Translations under genes and position numbers: made by a program
Source of the DNA: Halobaculum gomorrense
GTDB taxonomy: Archaea > Halobacteriota > Halobacteria > Halobacteriales > Haloferacaceae
NCBI RefSeq assembly: GCF_900129775.1
Contig: NZ_FQWV01000007.1
Span: 1-64,000, forward strand
Length of the DNA: 64,000 bases
Reading direction: 5' to 3'
Part shown: positions 49,117 to 56,817 of the stretch, piece by piece
Position numbering within the stretch: the stretch's first letter is position 1
How the letters are laid out: every line of letters starts with the position of its first letter
Notes under the pieces: generated by a model
What the model was told of the DNA's origin: nothing
The model's input: only the letters and a program-made list of their open reading frames with translations
Database searches by the model: none

Positions 49117-50706
49117 GTGCCGCTGGAGACGTCCTCCCGAGTCGTACAGGCGCTCACCCGCCGCGGGTACAACGCCCAGCGGGAGGCCGTCACCCTGATC
49201 GCCGAGTCGGAGACGCCGGATCTCGCGCTGGAGGCGGCCATCGAGGCCGCGCCCGAGGACGCCCTTGTGGTGACTGCCGACCACGTCCGCGAGGCGCTCG
49301 CGAGCGACCCGGTGCCGGACCCGGAACAGGTCAGGGGAGAAAGCGACTCCTCTCACGCGCCGGCGCCGACCGCAACCGACTCCCCCTCTTCCCCCGCCGA
49401 AGACCCCCCCGTTTCGACTGGAACGACAGACGCGAAACCGCCTGATGGATCTTCGTCGGTTCCACCCGAAACGAAGGGGGTCGCGGGCGGGGATCGATCC
49501 CCGCCCGCGCCGACCGTCGCGAACGACATGACCGGCGAATCCACCGGAACCGGCGCGTACAAGGAGTTCGTCGGGGTGTTCCGCGACCGCTACGAGCGGC
49601 TCTCCGGGCAGCTTCGGGGGCGCGTCAACCATCGCCCCGCCGACTCGATTGAGGCGATGGGCGGCGGCGCCGACGTGGAGACGATCGGCCTCGTCAACGA
49701 CATCCGCTCGACGGCGTCGGGGCACTGGCTCATCGAACTGGAGGACACCACGGGGACGTTTCCGTGCCTCGTGATGAAGGACCGCGACATCGCGGACCTG
49801 GTCGACGAGCTGCTCTTAGACGAGTGCATCGCGGTGTCGGGGACGCTCGCGGACGACGCGGGCATCATCTTCGTCGACGCGATCCACTTCCCCGACGTGC
49901 CGCGGACGTACCGTCCGAACACCGCCGACCGCCACGTCCAGGCGGCGCTCGTCTCCGACGTGCACGTCGGCTCCCAGGAGTTCCTCGCCGACGCGTGGGG
50001 TCGTTTCGCCGACTGGCTCCACACTGAGGAGGCGGAGACCGTCGAGTACCTCCTTATCGCCGGCGACATGGTCGAGGGGGTGGGAGTCTACCCGAACCAG
50101 GACGACGAACTGGACATCATCGACATCTACGAGCAGTACGAGACATTCTCCGAGCATCTCAAGCAAGTCCCCAGCGACATGGAGATCGTCATGATCCCTG
50201 GGAACCACGACGCCGTCCGGCTGGCCGAGCCCCAACCCGGTTTCGACGAGGAGCTTCGGGGGATCATGAGCGCCCACGACCCCCAGATCGTGAGCAATCC
50301 CGCGATGGTCGACGTGGAGGGCGTGACCATCCTCATGTACCACGGGGTCTCGCTCGACGAGGTGATCGCTGAGCTTCCCGAGGAGAAGGCAAGCTACGAT
50401 GAGCCGCACAAGGCGATGTATCAGCTCCTCAAGAAGCGCCACGTCGCTCCGCAGTTCGGCGGGAAGACCCGCGTCGCCCCCGAGGAGCGCGACTATCTCG
50501 CCATCGACGAAGTGCCAGATGTGTTCCACACCGGCCACGTGCACAAGCTCGGCTGGGGGAAGTACCACAACGTCCTCGCGGTCAACTCCGGCTGCTGGCA
50601 GGCGCAGACCGACTTCCAGAAGTCCGTCAACATCGACCCCGACGCCGGCTTCGCGCCGATCCTCGATCTGGACACGCTGGAGATGACGGTGCGGAAGTTC
50701 GCCTGA
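49117..50706 (+). CDS. DNA polymerase D (PolII) small subunit DP1
   Basis: 529 aa. Replicative polymerase D exonuclease subunit. An N-terminal helical domain (1-75) is followed by a disordered linker (about 76-160, rich in P, S, T), an OB-fold (about 180-260) and the calcineurin-like nuclease domain: LVSDVHVGSQEFL, LLIAGDMVEGVG, IPGNHDAVR, MYHGVSLDE and VFHTGHVHKLGWGKY. All metal ligands are present, so 3'-5' exonuclease activity is likely. The GTG at 49117 lies about 28 bp after a TATA-like box, supporting a leaderless start rather than the longer frame. Two ORB motifs are embedded in the linker coding DNA (49403-49424, 49458-49480). Confidence 0.95.
   Translation: MPLETSSRVVQALTRRGYNAQREAVTLIAESETPDLALEAAIEAAPEDALVVTADHVREALASDPVPDPEQVRGESDSSHAPAPTATDSPSSPAEDPPVSTGTTDAKPPDGSSSVPPETKGVAGGDRSPPAPTVANDMTGESTGTGAYKEFVGVFRDRYERLSGQLRGRVNHRPADSIEAMGGGADVETIGLVNDIRSTASGHWLIELEDTTGTFPCLVMKDRDIADLVDELLLDECIAVSGTLADDAGIIFVDAIHFPDVPRTYRPNTADRHVQAALVSDVHVGSQEFLADAWGRFADWLHTEEAETVEYLLIAGDMVEGVGVYPNQDDELDIIDIYEQYETFSEHLKQVPSDMEIVMIPGNHDAVRLAEPQPGFDEELRGIMSAHDPQIVSNPAMVDVEGVTILMYHGVSLDEVIAELPEEKASYDEPHKAMYQLLKKRHVAPQFGGKTRVAPEERDYLAIDEVPDVFHTGHVHKLGWGKYHNVLAVNSGCWQAQTDFQKSVNIDPDAGFAPILDLDTLEMTVRKFA
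49403..49424 (-). other. ORB inside the DP1 gene (left)
   Basis: Minus strand GTTCCAGTCGAAACGGGGGG: core plus G-run of full ORB type, within the DP1 linker coding DNA. Confidence 0.65.
49458..49480 (+). other. ORB inside the DP1 gene (right)
   Basis: Plus strand TTCCACCCGAAACGAAGGGG then G, inverted relative to the ORB 35 bp to the left. The match is as good as the oriC ORBs apart from CCC for CTG in the core. The pair lies 3.8 kb from the centre of oriC. Confidence 0.7.
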
Positions 50707-51017
50707 GTGTCGGAGCGGGCGGTCGTCTGCGGAGTCGAGCACGCGACCCCCTGAACGGAGCCAGGTGTCGACCGGACGGGTCGGTTCCACCCGAAGCAAC
50801 ACCCTCCCAGCGAACTCGCTGAACGGCGCTCTCGGCGTCCGTATCTCCCGTATGGACCGGTAGTACCCCGTCGACACCATCGGTTCGAGTCCACCGATCG
50901 ACGCCGTCGCAACCGCGGCCGGACGCATGACTACGGCGAGTGGTAGCACACGTGTTGTGTGCTGGAACGCGCACTCCCGCCGGCCCCTTATCCCCGAAAC
51001 CGCAGTACGTGACTCCG
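50707..51017. other. Intergenic region with possible operator before the reductase
   Basis: Holds a degenerate ORB core (GGTTCCACCCGAAGC, 50783) without a G-run, and a perfect inverted repeat AGCACAC-5 nt-GTGTGCT at 50945-50963. A TATA-like CCTTATCC follows at 50986-50993, some 25-30 bp before the reductase ATG. The inverted repeat is 22 bp upstream of that box. No gene of haloarchaeal character was seen. Confidence 0.6.
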
Positions 51018-52130
51018 ATGACTGACGATCCGCTGTTCGACGAGTTCAAATTGAACGACCTGACGCTCGACAATCGCGTCGGCCTCGCGCCGATGACCCG
51101 CACGAGTGCGACCGACGAGGGCCACGCGACCGAGCGGATGGCTCGGTACTACGCCTCGTTCGCCCGCGGCGGCTTCTCGTTCCTCGTCACCGAGGGCACG
51201 CACCCCGACGCGACCCACAGCCAGGGGTACGACAATCAGCCGGGCCTCGCGACCGACGAACAGGCGGCGGCGTGGGAGCGGGTCGTCGACGCCGTCCACG
51301 GGGAGGGCAGCGCCATATTCGCACAGCTCATGCACGCCGGCGCGCAAGCCCAGGGGAACCGCTACGGCTACGGTCCCGTCGCGCCGTCGGACCACCGCCC
51401 GCCGGGGGAGCAGTCGGAACTGTACGGCGGCTCCGGACCGTTCCCGGAAGCCCAAGCCCTCGACGCCGCCGACCTCGACGAGGTCCGCGACGGCTTCGTC
51501 GCGGCCGCCAAGCGGGCGGTCGACGCCGGCTTCGACGGCATCGAGGTGCACGCGGCGAACGGCTACCTGCTTCACGAGTTCGTCGACCCGACGGTGAACG
51601 ACCGCGACGACGAGTACGGCGGCTCGCCCGAGAACCGCGCGCGGTTCCCGGCGGAGGTCACCGACGCGATCGACGAGGCGACGCCCGAAGACTTCGTCGT
51701 GGGCGTGCGGGCCTCTCAGGGGGCCGTCGTCGACGAGGAGCGCGTCTGGCCCGACGGGGATGCGACCGCGGAGGCGCTGTTCACCGCGCTGGCCGCGGCG
51801 GGCGCCGACTACGTCCACGTGACCGGCGGCGACGCGACCGCGCCGGAGGTGCCCGACACGGACCGAACGCTCGCACAGCTCGCCGTCGAACACGCCGGTG
51901 CCGACGCCGCGGTGATCGCCAACGGCAGCCTCGGCGACCCCGCGACCGCGCGGGCGGCGCTGGCCGACGGCGCGGACCTGATCACGCTCGGTACCGGCGC
52001 GCTCGCCAACCACGACTGGCCGAACCGCGTTCGCGCGGGCGAGTCGCTCGACGACCTCGACCCGACCGTCGTCTTCCAGCCCGACGCGTCGCTCAGCGAT
52101 CCCGAAGTGCCGTCCCCGAGCGACGACTGA
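51018..52130 (+). CDS. Old Yellow Enzyme-family FMN oxidoreductase
   Basis: 370 aa. NADH:flavin oxidoreductase/ene-reductase family. FMN-binding TIM barrel: NRVGLAPMTRTSATDEG (start), FLVTEGTHPDATHSQGYDNQPGL, AQLMHAGAQAQG, then the substrate motif GFDGIEVHAANGYLLHEFVDPTVNDRDDEYGGSPENRARFPAEV, with the conserved HxxN pair as H-A-A-N. GADYVHVTGGD and IANGSLGDPATARAALADGADLITLGTGALANHDWP complete the barrel. Natural substrate unknown; the family reduces activated alkenes. An inverted repeat near its promoter suggests repressor control. Confidence 0.9.
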   Translation: MTDDPLFDEFKLNDLTLDNRVGLAPMTRTSATDEGHATERMARYYASFARGGFSFLVTEGTHPDATHSQGYDNQPGLATDEQAAAWERVVDAVHGEGSAIFAQLMHAGAQAQGNRYGYGPVAPSDHRPPGEQSELYGGSGPFPEAQALDAADLDEVRDGFVAAAKRAVDAGFDGIEVHAANGYLLHEFVDPTVNDRDDEYGGSPENRARFPAEVTDAIDEATPEDFVVGVRASQGAVVDEERVWPDGDATAEALFTALAAAGADYVHVTGGDATAPEVPDTDRTLAQLAVEHAGADAAVIANGSLGDPATARAALADGADLITLGTGALANHDWPNRVRAGESLDDLDPTVVFQPDASLSDPEVPSPSDD

Positions 52131-52146
52131 AGCAGCCGAGTCGCTC

Positions 52147-52263
52147 GGCTACGCTTGCGGCGGCGGGGCGGCCCGCTACGTTTGCGGCGGCGAGAGGGCC
52201 CGCTACGTTTGCGGCGGCGAGAGGGCCCGCTACGTTTGCGGCGGAGCCCGGCAGGGCGGCCCG
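52147..52263. repeat. 27-bp tandem repeats between convergent genes
   Basis: Four copies of CGCTACGTTTGCGGCGGCGA(n)GGGCC: a first variant at 52147, two identical copies at 52174 and 52201, and a diverged longer one at 52228. CGCTAC opens each unit and also covers the stop of the acetyltransferase. The array has no spacers and is not a CRISPR. Confidence 0.85.
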
Positions 52264-52692
52264 CTACGCTTCCTCCACCCGATAGCGGGTCGTCGCCTTC
52301 CCCTCGAACTGCGGCCCCGGTCCGGCCGCCTCGAACCCGGCGCGCTCGGCGGCCGCGCGGAGGCCGTCCTCGCCGTCGATCACGAGCAGCTCGACGGCCA
52401 TCTCCTCGGTCGCGGCGAACCGCAGCGGCTCGGCGAGCAGCTGCTCTGCCGCCTCGCGAGTCCCGCCGAACTGCGTGACGTGAACCGTGTCGCCGCGGAC
52501 GTCGAAGCTGACGAACCCGAGGAGGTCGTCGGGGTCGGCGTCGACGTCCTCGTTCGGGTCGGTCGCCGCCGCCTCCTCGACGGCGACGCGAACCGTCCGG
52601 TCGTGGACCAGCCCGCGCATCGCGTCCGACGGCGCGTCGGCGATCGCCGCCAGCGCCTCGGCGTCCGCCTCCACCGCGTCCCGGACGTGCAT
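52264..52692 (-). CDS. GNAT-family acetyltransferase-like protein
   Basis: 142 aa. MHVRDAVEADAEALAAIADAPSDAMRGLVHDRTVRVAVEE fits the first GNAT strand-helix unit, LLGFVSFDVRGDTVHVTQFGGTREAAEQLLAEPLRFAA the central part, and LLVIDGEDGLRAAAERAGFEAAGPGPQFEGKATTRYRVE the terminal part. The usual acetyl-CoA loop (Q/RxxGxG/A) is not evident, so cofactor use is uncertain. It is convergent with the reductase across the 27-bp repeats. Confidence 0.72.
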   Translation of the reverse strand: MHVRDAVEADAEALAAIADAPSDAMRGLVHDRTVRVAVEEAAATDPNEDVDADPDDLLGFVSFDVRGDTVHVTQFGGTREAAEQLLAEPLRFAATEEMAVELLVIDGEDGLRAAAERAGFEAAGPGPQFEGKATTRYRVEEA

Positions 52693-52832
52693 ACCCTTGC
52701 TTGGCCCCCGTTCACCCTAAAGCCTCACCCCGCTCTGCGGTCTCGCGGGGCACTCCGCGACCCGCGATCGCGCCGGCGCCCACACCCGTCGACACCGGCG
52801 GGATATTAGGTGTCGCAGCTGAATCCGCCGGC

Positions 52833-53525
52833 ATGAGCGTTCGCGACGAGTTCGACGCCTGGGCCGCGGACGGCCGGGACAAGGGGATGGAAGAGCGCCA
52901 CTGGAACACCGCAAAGCACGTGCTCGCGCGGCTGCCCGTCGAGGAGGGCGACCGCGTGCTCGATCTCGGCACCGGCAGCGGCTACGCGCTGCGCGCGCTG
53001 GCCGACTCGACCGGGATGGACCGCGGCTATGGCCTCGACGGCGCCCCAGAGATGGCGCGCAACGCCCGCGAGTACGCCCGAGCCGCGGACCCGGACGCGG
53101 ACCTGGGATTCGTCGTCGGCGACTTCGGCTCCCTCCCGTTCGCAGACGACTCCCTCGATCACGCGTTCACCATGGAGGCGTTCTACTACAGCGGCGACCC
53201 CCACGAGACGCTTCGAGAGGTCGCGCGCGTGCTGAAGTCGGGCGGGACGTTCTACTGCGCAGTCAACTACTACGAGGAGAACGTCCACAGCCACGACTGG
53301 CAGGAGCACATCTCCGTCGACATGACTCGCTGGGGCGCCGACGAGTACCGCGCGGCCTTCCGCGAGGCCGGCCTGCACGTCGCCGAGCAGGACAACGTCG
53401 CCGACACGGAGGTCGACATTCCGCCGGCGGCGGAGTTCCCGACGGACTCGTGGGACACCCGCGAGGCGATGGTCGAGCGGTACCGCGAACTGGGCACGCT
53501 GCTCACCGTCGGCGTCGCGCCGTAG
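52833..53525 (+). CDS. Class I SAM-dependent methyltransferase
   Basis: 230 aa. The SAM-binding Rossmann motif VLDLGTGSGYALRALADSTG (motif I, around residues 44-63), GYGLDGAPEMARNAREYA (motif II), GDFGSLPFADDSLDHAFTMEAFYYSGDPHETLREVARVLKSGGTFYCAVNYYEEN (motifs post-II to III). This is the UbiE/Coq5-like small-molecule group. Substrate unknown. The ATG at 52833 follows a TATA-like GATATTAGG by about 28 bp; a longer upstream frame is not conserved-looking. Confidence 0.9.
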   Translation: MSVRDEFDAWAADGRDKGMEERHWNTAKHVLARLPVEEGDRVLDLGTGSGYALRALADSTGMDRGYGLDGAPEMARNAREYARAADPDADLGFVVGDFGSLPFADDSLDHAFTMEAFYYSGDPHETLREVARVLKSGGTFYCAVNYYEENVHSHDWQEHISVDMTRWGADEYRAAFREAGLHVAEQDNVADTEVDIPPAAEFPTDSWDTREAMVERYRELGTLLTVGVAP

Positions 53526-53543
53526 GCGGCCGGCACCCCCGGC

Positions 53544-53831
53544 TCACCGGTCGGCCGCTCCGTCGCCGTCGTTGCTGCCTTGGCCGCCGCCGCTCCCGGT
53601 ATCCCGACCGGCGTCGTCGGCTGACGGGGCCGACTCGTCGACAGTGAGGGGCCCGCGGCCCGGCAGGATCGCCACCCCACCGAGGAGGCTCCCGCCGACG
53701 ATCAGCACCATCACCGGTTCGAGCACGCCGGCGAGCAGCAGGAAGCCCGCTGAGACGACCGTGACCAGCCAGACGAGCACCAGGTCCCGGCTCGATCTGT
53801 CCCAACCGTCGCTCGCGTCGGTCTCGCTCAC
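53544..53831 (-). CDS. Small two-helix membrane protein
   Basis: 95 aa. Acidic start MSETDASDGWDR, two adjacent hydrophobic segments (LVLVWLVTVVSAGFLLLAGVL and PVMVLIVGGSLLGGVAI, about 17-56), then a glycine/aspartate-rich soluble tail. Not recognised. It converges with the methyltransferase gene (18-bp gap) and follows the thiamine-type ABC operon on the minus side (84-bp spacing), but has no visible link to either. Confidence 0.65.
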   Translation of the reverse strand: MSETDASDGWDRSSRDLVLVWLVTVVSAGFLLLAGVLEPVMVLIVGGSLLGGVAILPGRGPLTVDESAPSADDAGRDTGSGGGQGSNDGDGAADR

Positions 53832-53915
53832 GGGGGCCGTGACTTCGCGGGATCAGAAAAACGACCGGAGTCGAGGCCATCGCGAGGGTCGGACGAGTCG
53901 GTCGACGCCCGTCGG

Positions 53916-55088
53916 TCACTCCCGCTCGACCACGCGCACGTCCTCGGGGTCGACGCCCAGCGTCACGGCCTCGTCGACCGCGAACGACCGCCGGCCGTCG
54001 GTCCGGGCAGTCAGGTCGACCCCGCCCCAGTCGCAGTGCAACCGCGTCGCATCGCCGAGGAACTCGGTGCTCTCGACGGTCGCCGACAGCGCCGCGTTCC
54101 CGTCGTCGCCCCCGCGCCCGGCCCGCGGGGCGCCGCGTCGAACCCGAACCCGTCCGGGCCGTACACAGACGACGAGCCGTTCGCCCGCCGAATGCGACGC
54201 GCCGCCGTCGGTGTCGGCCCCCGCGTTCGCCGTGTCTCCCACCGGCGTCGCCGCCGCGGTTCCGAACGGAAGCGGGATCGTGTCGGTGCCGTCGTCGGTC
54301 CCCTCCACCCGAAGCGACGGGGGGTCGCTCCGTTCGATCTCGCCGATGAGGACGTTGTTGTTGCCGAGGAACTCCGCGACGAACCGCGTTCGCGGTGAGT
54401 CGTACAGCTCACGCGGCGGGCCGACCTGCTCGATCCGTCCGTCGTCGATCACGGCGACGCGGTCGGAGACCGCGAGCGCCTCCTCCTGGTCGTGAGTGAC
54501 GTACACCGTCGTGATGTCGAGCTCTCGTTGGATCGCCCGCACCTGCACGCGGAGCCGCTCGCGCAGGCGCGCGTCCAGCGCCGACATCGGCTCGTCGAGC
54601 AGGAGCAGGCGCGGCTCTGGCGCCAGCGCGCGCGCGAGCGCCACCCGCTGCTGTTGGCCGCCCGAGAGCGTGTCCGGGTCGCGGTCGGCGAAGCCGGGCA
54701 GGTCCACGAGGTCGAGCAGCTCCGCGACCCGCTCGGACTCGGTGGTTCCCGCGGGCGGCTCGGTAAAGCGGAGGCCGTAGGCGACGTTCTCGCCGACGCT
54801 CATGTGCGGGAACAGCGCGTAGCTCTGAAACACGACGCCGACCCCCCTCGCTTCGGGTGGAACTCCGGCCATCGACTCGCCACCGACGCGGATCGACCCC
54901 GTCGTCGGCTCCTCGAATCCCGCGAGACACCGGAGGGTCGTGGTCTTGCCGCACCCGGAGGGACCGACGAGCGTGAAGAACTCGCCCTCGTCGACCGCCA
55001 GGTCGACGCCGTCGAGCGCGGCCGTCGACCCGTATTCGACGCGGAGATCCTCCACTCGAACTCTCGCGTCGTCACCCACGGAACTCAC
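53916..55088 (-). CDS. ABC transporter ATPase, thiamine/Fe/polyamine type
   Basis: 390 aa. Walker A VGPSGCGKTTTLRCL (about 38-52), Q-loop GVVFQSYALFPHMSV, signature LSGGQQQRVALARAL, Walker B LLLLDEPMSALD and H-loop TTVYVTHDQEEAL. Residues from about 250 on form a TOBE/OB regulatory extension (NNNVLIGEIERSDPPSLRVEG), with an acidic loop near 290. Third gene of a set with the permease (17-bp overlap) and the thiamine-type binding protein. Two ORB-like motifs (54303-54324, 54842-54863) lie in its coding DNA. Confidence 0.92.
   Translation of the reverse strand: MSSVGDDARVRVEDLRVEYGSTAALDGVDLAVDEGEFFTLVGPSGCGKTTTLRCLAGFEEPTTGSIRVGGESMAGVPPEARGVGVVFQSYALFPHMSVGENVAYGLRFTEPPAGTTESERVAELLDLVDLPGFADRDPDTLSGGQQQRVALARALAPEPRLLLLDEPMSALDARLRERLRVQVRAIQRELDITTVYVTHDQEEALAVSDRVAVIDDGRIEQVGPPRELYDSPRTRFVAEFLGNNNVLIGEIERSDPPSLRVEGTDDGTDTIPLPFGTAAATPVGDTANAGADTDGGASHSAGERLVVCVRPGRVRVRRGAPRAGRGGDDGNAALSATVESTEFLGDATRLHCDWGGVDLTARTDGRRSFAVDEAVTLGVDPEDVRVVERE
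54303..54863. other. Pair of ORB-like motifs inside the ABC ATPase gene
   Basis: CTCCACCCGAAGCGACGGGG then GG on the plus strand at 54303-54324, and the minus-strand GTTCCACCCGAAGCGAGGGG then GG at 54842-54863. Both keep TCCACCCGAAGCGA and a G-run. They are more than 4 kb from the DP1 pair and over 8 kb from oriC, so origin function is doubtful. Confidence 0.35.
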
Positions 55089-56817
55089 CCCCGACCTGCT
55101 CGATGACGACGAACGAGGCGGCCGTCACCGCGAGCAACACGGTCCCCATTGCCGTCGCGGGACCGAGCCGGCGGCCGATGAACCGCTCGACGGCGACGGG
55201 CATGGTGTAGGTGCCGCCGCCCTCGGCGAGGATGACCGTAGCGTCGAACTCACCGATGGAGATGGCGAACGCGAACGCGGCGCCGGCGACGACGCCCGGC
55301 CACACGAGCGGCAGTTCGATGTCGAGGACGGCCCGGGCCCGGGAGGCGCCCAGCGCCCGCGCCGATTCCACGAGCGCGCGGTCCAGCGAGTCCAGCGGCG
55401 GCGCCACGGTCCGGACCACGAACGGGTACGCGGCGACCGCGTGGGCGGCGACGATCGCGACGGCGCCGGTGACGGTGAAGCGATAGCCGAACGCCTCGAA
55501 CCCGAACACCAGCCCGCGGAGCAGCCCGAGTCCGACGACGATCCCCGAGACGGCGAGCGGCGCCATCGACAGCGCGTCGACGAGCCAGCGTCCGTGGAAT
55601 CGCCGGGTCGTGAGCACCCCCATCGCGACGCCCATGGGGAGCGCGACGGCGAGCGTCGCCGCTCCGAACAGCAGCGAGTTGACGATCGCGGGGAACGGTT
55701 TCACCTGGAACGCCGCCCCGGTCGTCTGTCGCTCGATGAGGAATCGGTAGGCGTCGAGCGTGAGTCGACCGTCGGCGCTGACGCTGGCGTAGAGCATGCT
55801 CGCGAGCGGTGCGAGGAACACGAGCGCGACGACGACGGCGTAGCCGGCGATCGCGGCGCGAGGGGCGATCCGCTCACGAGTCCACGACGCCGGCCACAGC
55901 GCGCGTCGCGCGAGCGTCCGGACGCCCCGGCGCTCGGTCGCCTGCGCGCGCTCGTACCGGAGGTACAGCGCCATCAGCGACAGCGAGACGCCCGTTTCGA
56001 GCGCCGCCAGCGACGCGGCGCGCCCGTACTCCAGCTGCCGGCGGGCGGCGTAGATGAACACCTCGATGGTGGCGTACCGCGAGCCACCGAGCGCCAGCGG
56101 GATGGCGAACGTCGCGAACGTGAACACGAACGTCAGCGTCGCGCCCGTCAGGATCGCCGGGAGCAGCTGCGGGAGCACTACGTCGCGGAACGCCCGTCGC
56201 CGCGAGGCGCCGAGCGAGCGGGCCGTCTCGACGGCGCCGGCGTCGACGGACTCCCACGCGGCGGCGACGACGCGCGTCACCAGCGGGGCGTTGTAGAAGG
56301 CGTGCGCGACGAGGATCGCCCCCAGCGACGGGAGCAGGTCGACCGGCGGGAGCCCCACCGCCGACAGCGCGGCGTTGAGCGTTCCGCTCGCGCCGAACGT
56401 GGCGTAAAACGCCGCCGCGACCAGCACCGAGGGAACGACGAACGGGACCATCGTCACCGAGCGGAGGGTGTCGCGGCCGCGGAACTCGAAGCGGGCGAGC
56501 ACCCACGCGCCCGGCAGCCCGAGGAGCACGCTCAGCAGCGTCGACAGCAGCGCCTGGTAGGCCGTGAAGCCGAGCACGCGGCCGAGGTAGAACTCGTCGG
56601 TGAGCACCTCGACGAGCGGGCCGAACGTGAGGCGGCCGCCCTCGACGACGGCGTCGACGAACACGGTCGCGACCGGGTAGTAGAACAGCACCGCAAGCAG
56701 GAGGGCCGTGACGGCCGCCAGCAGGGGCAGCGCGTACCGCTCGACGACGGCGGTCGGACTCCTCGTCCGGAGCCCGTTCACCCGCTGGCGAAGCGCCGCG
56801 CCCACTGGTCGGTCCAT
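55072..56817 (-). CDS. ABC transporter permease, ThiP/FbpB type
   Basis: 581 aa, about 12 helices in two homologous halves. Each half holds an EAA-type coupling loop: ETARSLGASRRRAFRDVVLPQLLPAILTGATLTF in the first and ESARALGASRARAVLDIELPLVWPGVVAGAAFAFAISIGEFDATVILAEGG in the second. This fused two-domain permease is typical of thiamine (ThiP) and Fe3+ (FbpB/SfuB) transporters. It overlaps the ATPase by 17 bp and the binding-protein gene by 40 bp, so the three genes are one operon. Confidence 0.93.
   Translation of the reverse strand: MDRPVGAALRQRVNGLRTRSPTAVVERYALPLLAAVTALLLAVLFYYPVATVFVDAVVEGGRLTFGPLVEVLTDEFYLGRVLGFTAYQALLSTLLSVLLGLPGAWVLARFEFRGRDTLRSVTMVPFVVPSVLVAAAFYATFGASGTLNAALSAVGLPPVDLLPSLGAILVAHAFYNAPLVTRVVAAAWESVDAGAVETARSLGASRRRAFRDVVLPQLLPAILTGATLTFVFTFATFAIPLALGGSRYATIEVFIYAARRQLEYGRAASLAALETGVSLSLMALYLRYERAQATERRGVRTLARRALWPASWTRERIAPRAAIAGYAVVVALVFLAPLASMLYASVSADGRLTLDAYRFLIERQTTGAAFQVKPFPAIVNSLLFGAATLAVALPMGVAMGVLTTRRFHGRWLVDALSMAPLAVSGIVVGLGLLRGLVFGFEAFGYRFTVTGAVAIVAAHAVAAYPFVVRTVAPPLDSLDRALVESARALGASRARAVLDIELPLVWPGVVAGAAFAFAISIGEFDATVILAEGGGTYTMPVAVERFIGRRLGPATAMGTVLLAVTAASFVVIEQVGGEFRG

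Noticed and set aside
50783-50800. Additional ORB upstream of the reductase
   Set aside because: The core matches but there is no G-run, so it is listed only as a degenerate core in the intergenic note.
50875-50925. tRNA-like T-arm (GGTTCGAGTCC)
   Set aside because: No acceptor, D or anticodon stems can be formed around it.
52147-52263. CRISPR-like repeats
   Set aside because: Units are directly adjacent with no unique spacers, and no cas genes are present.
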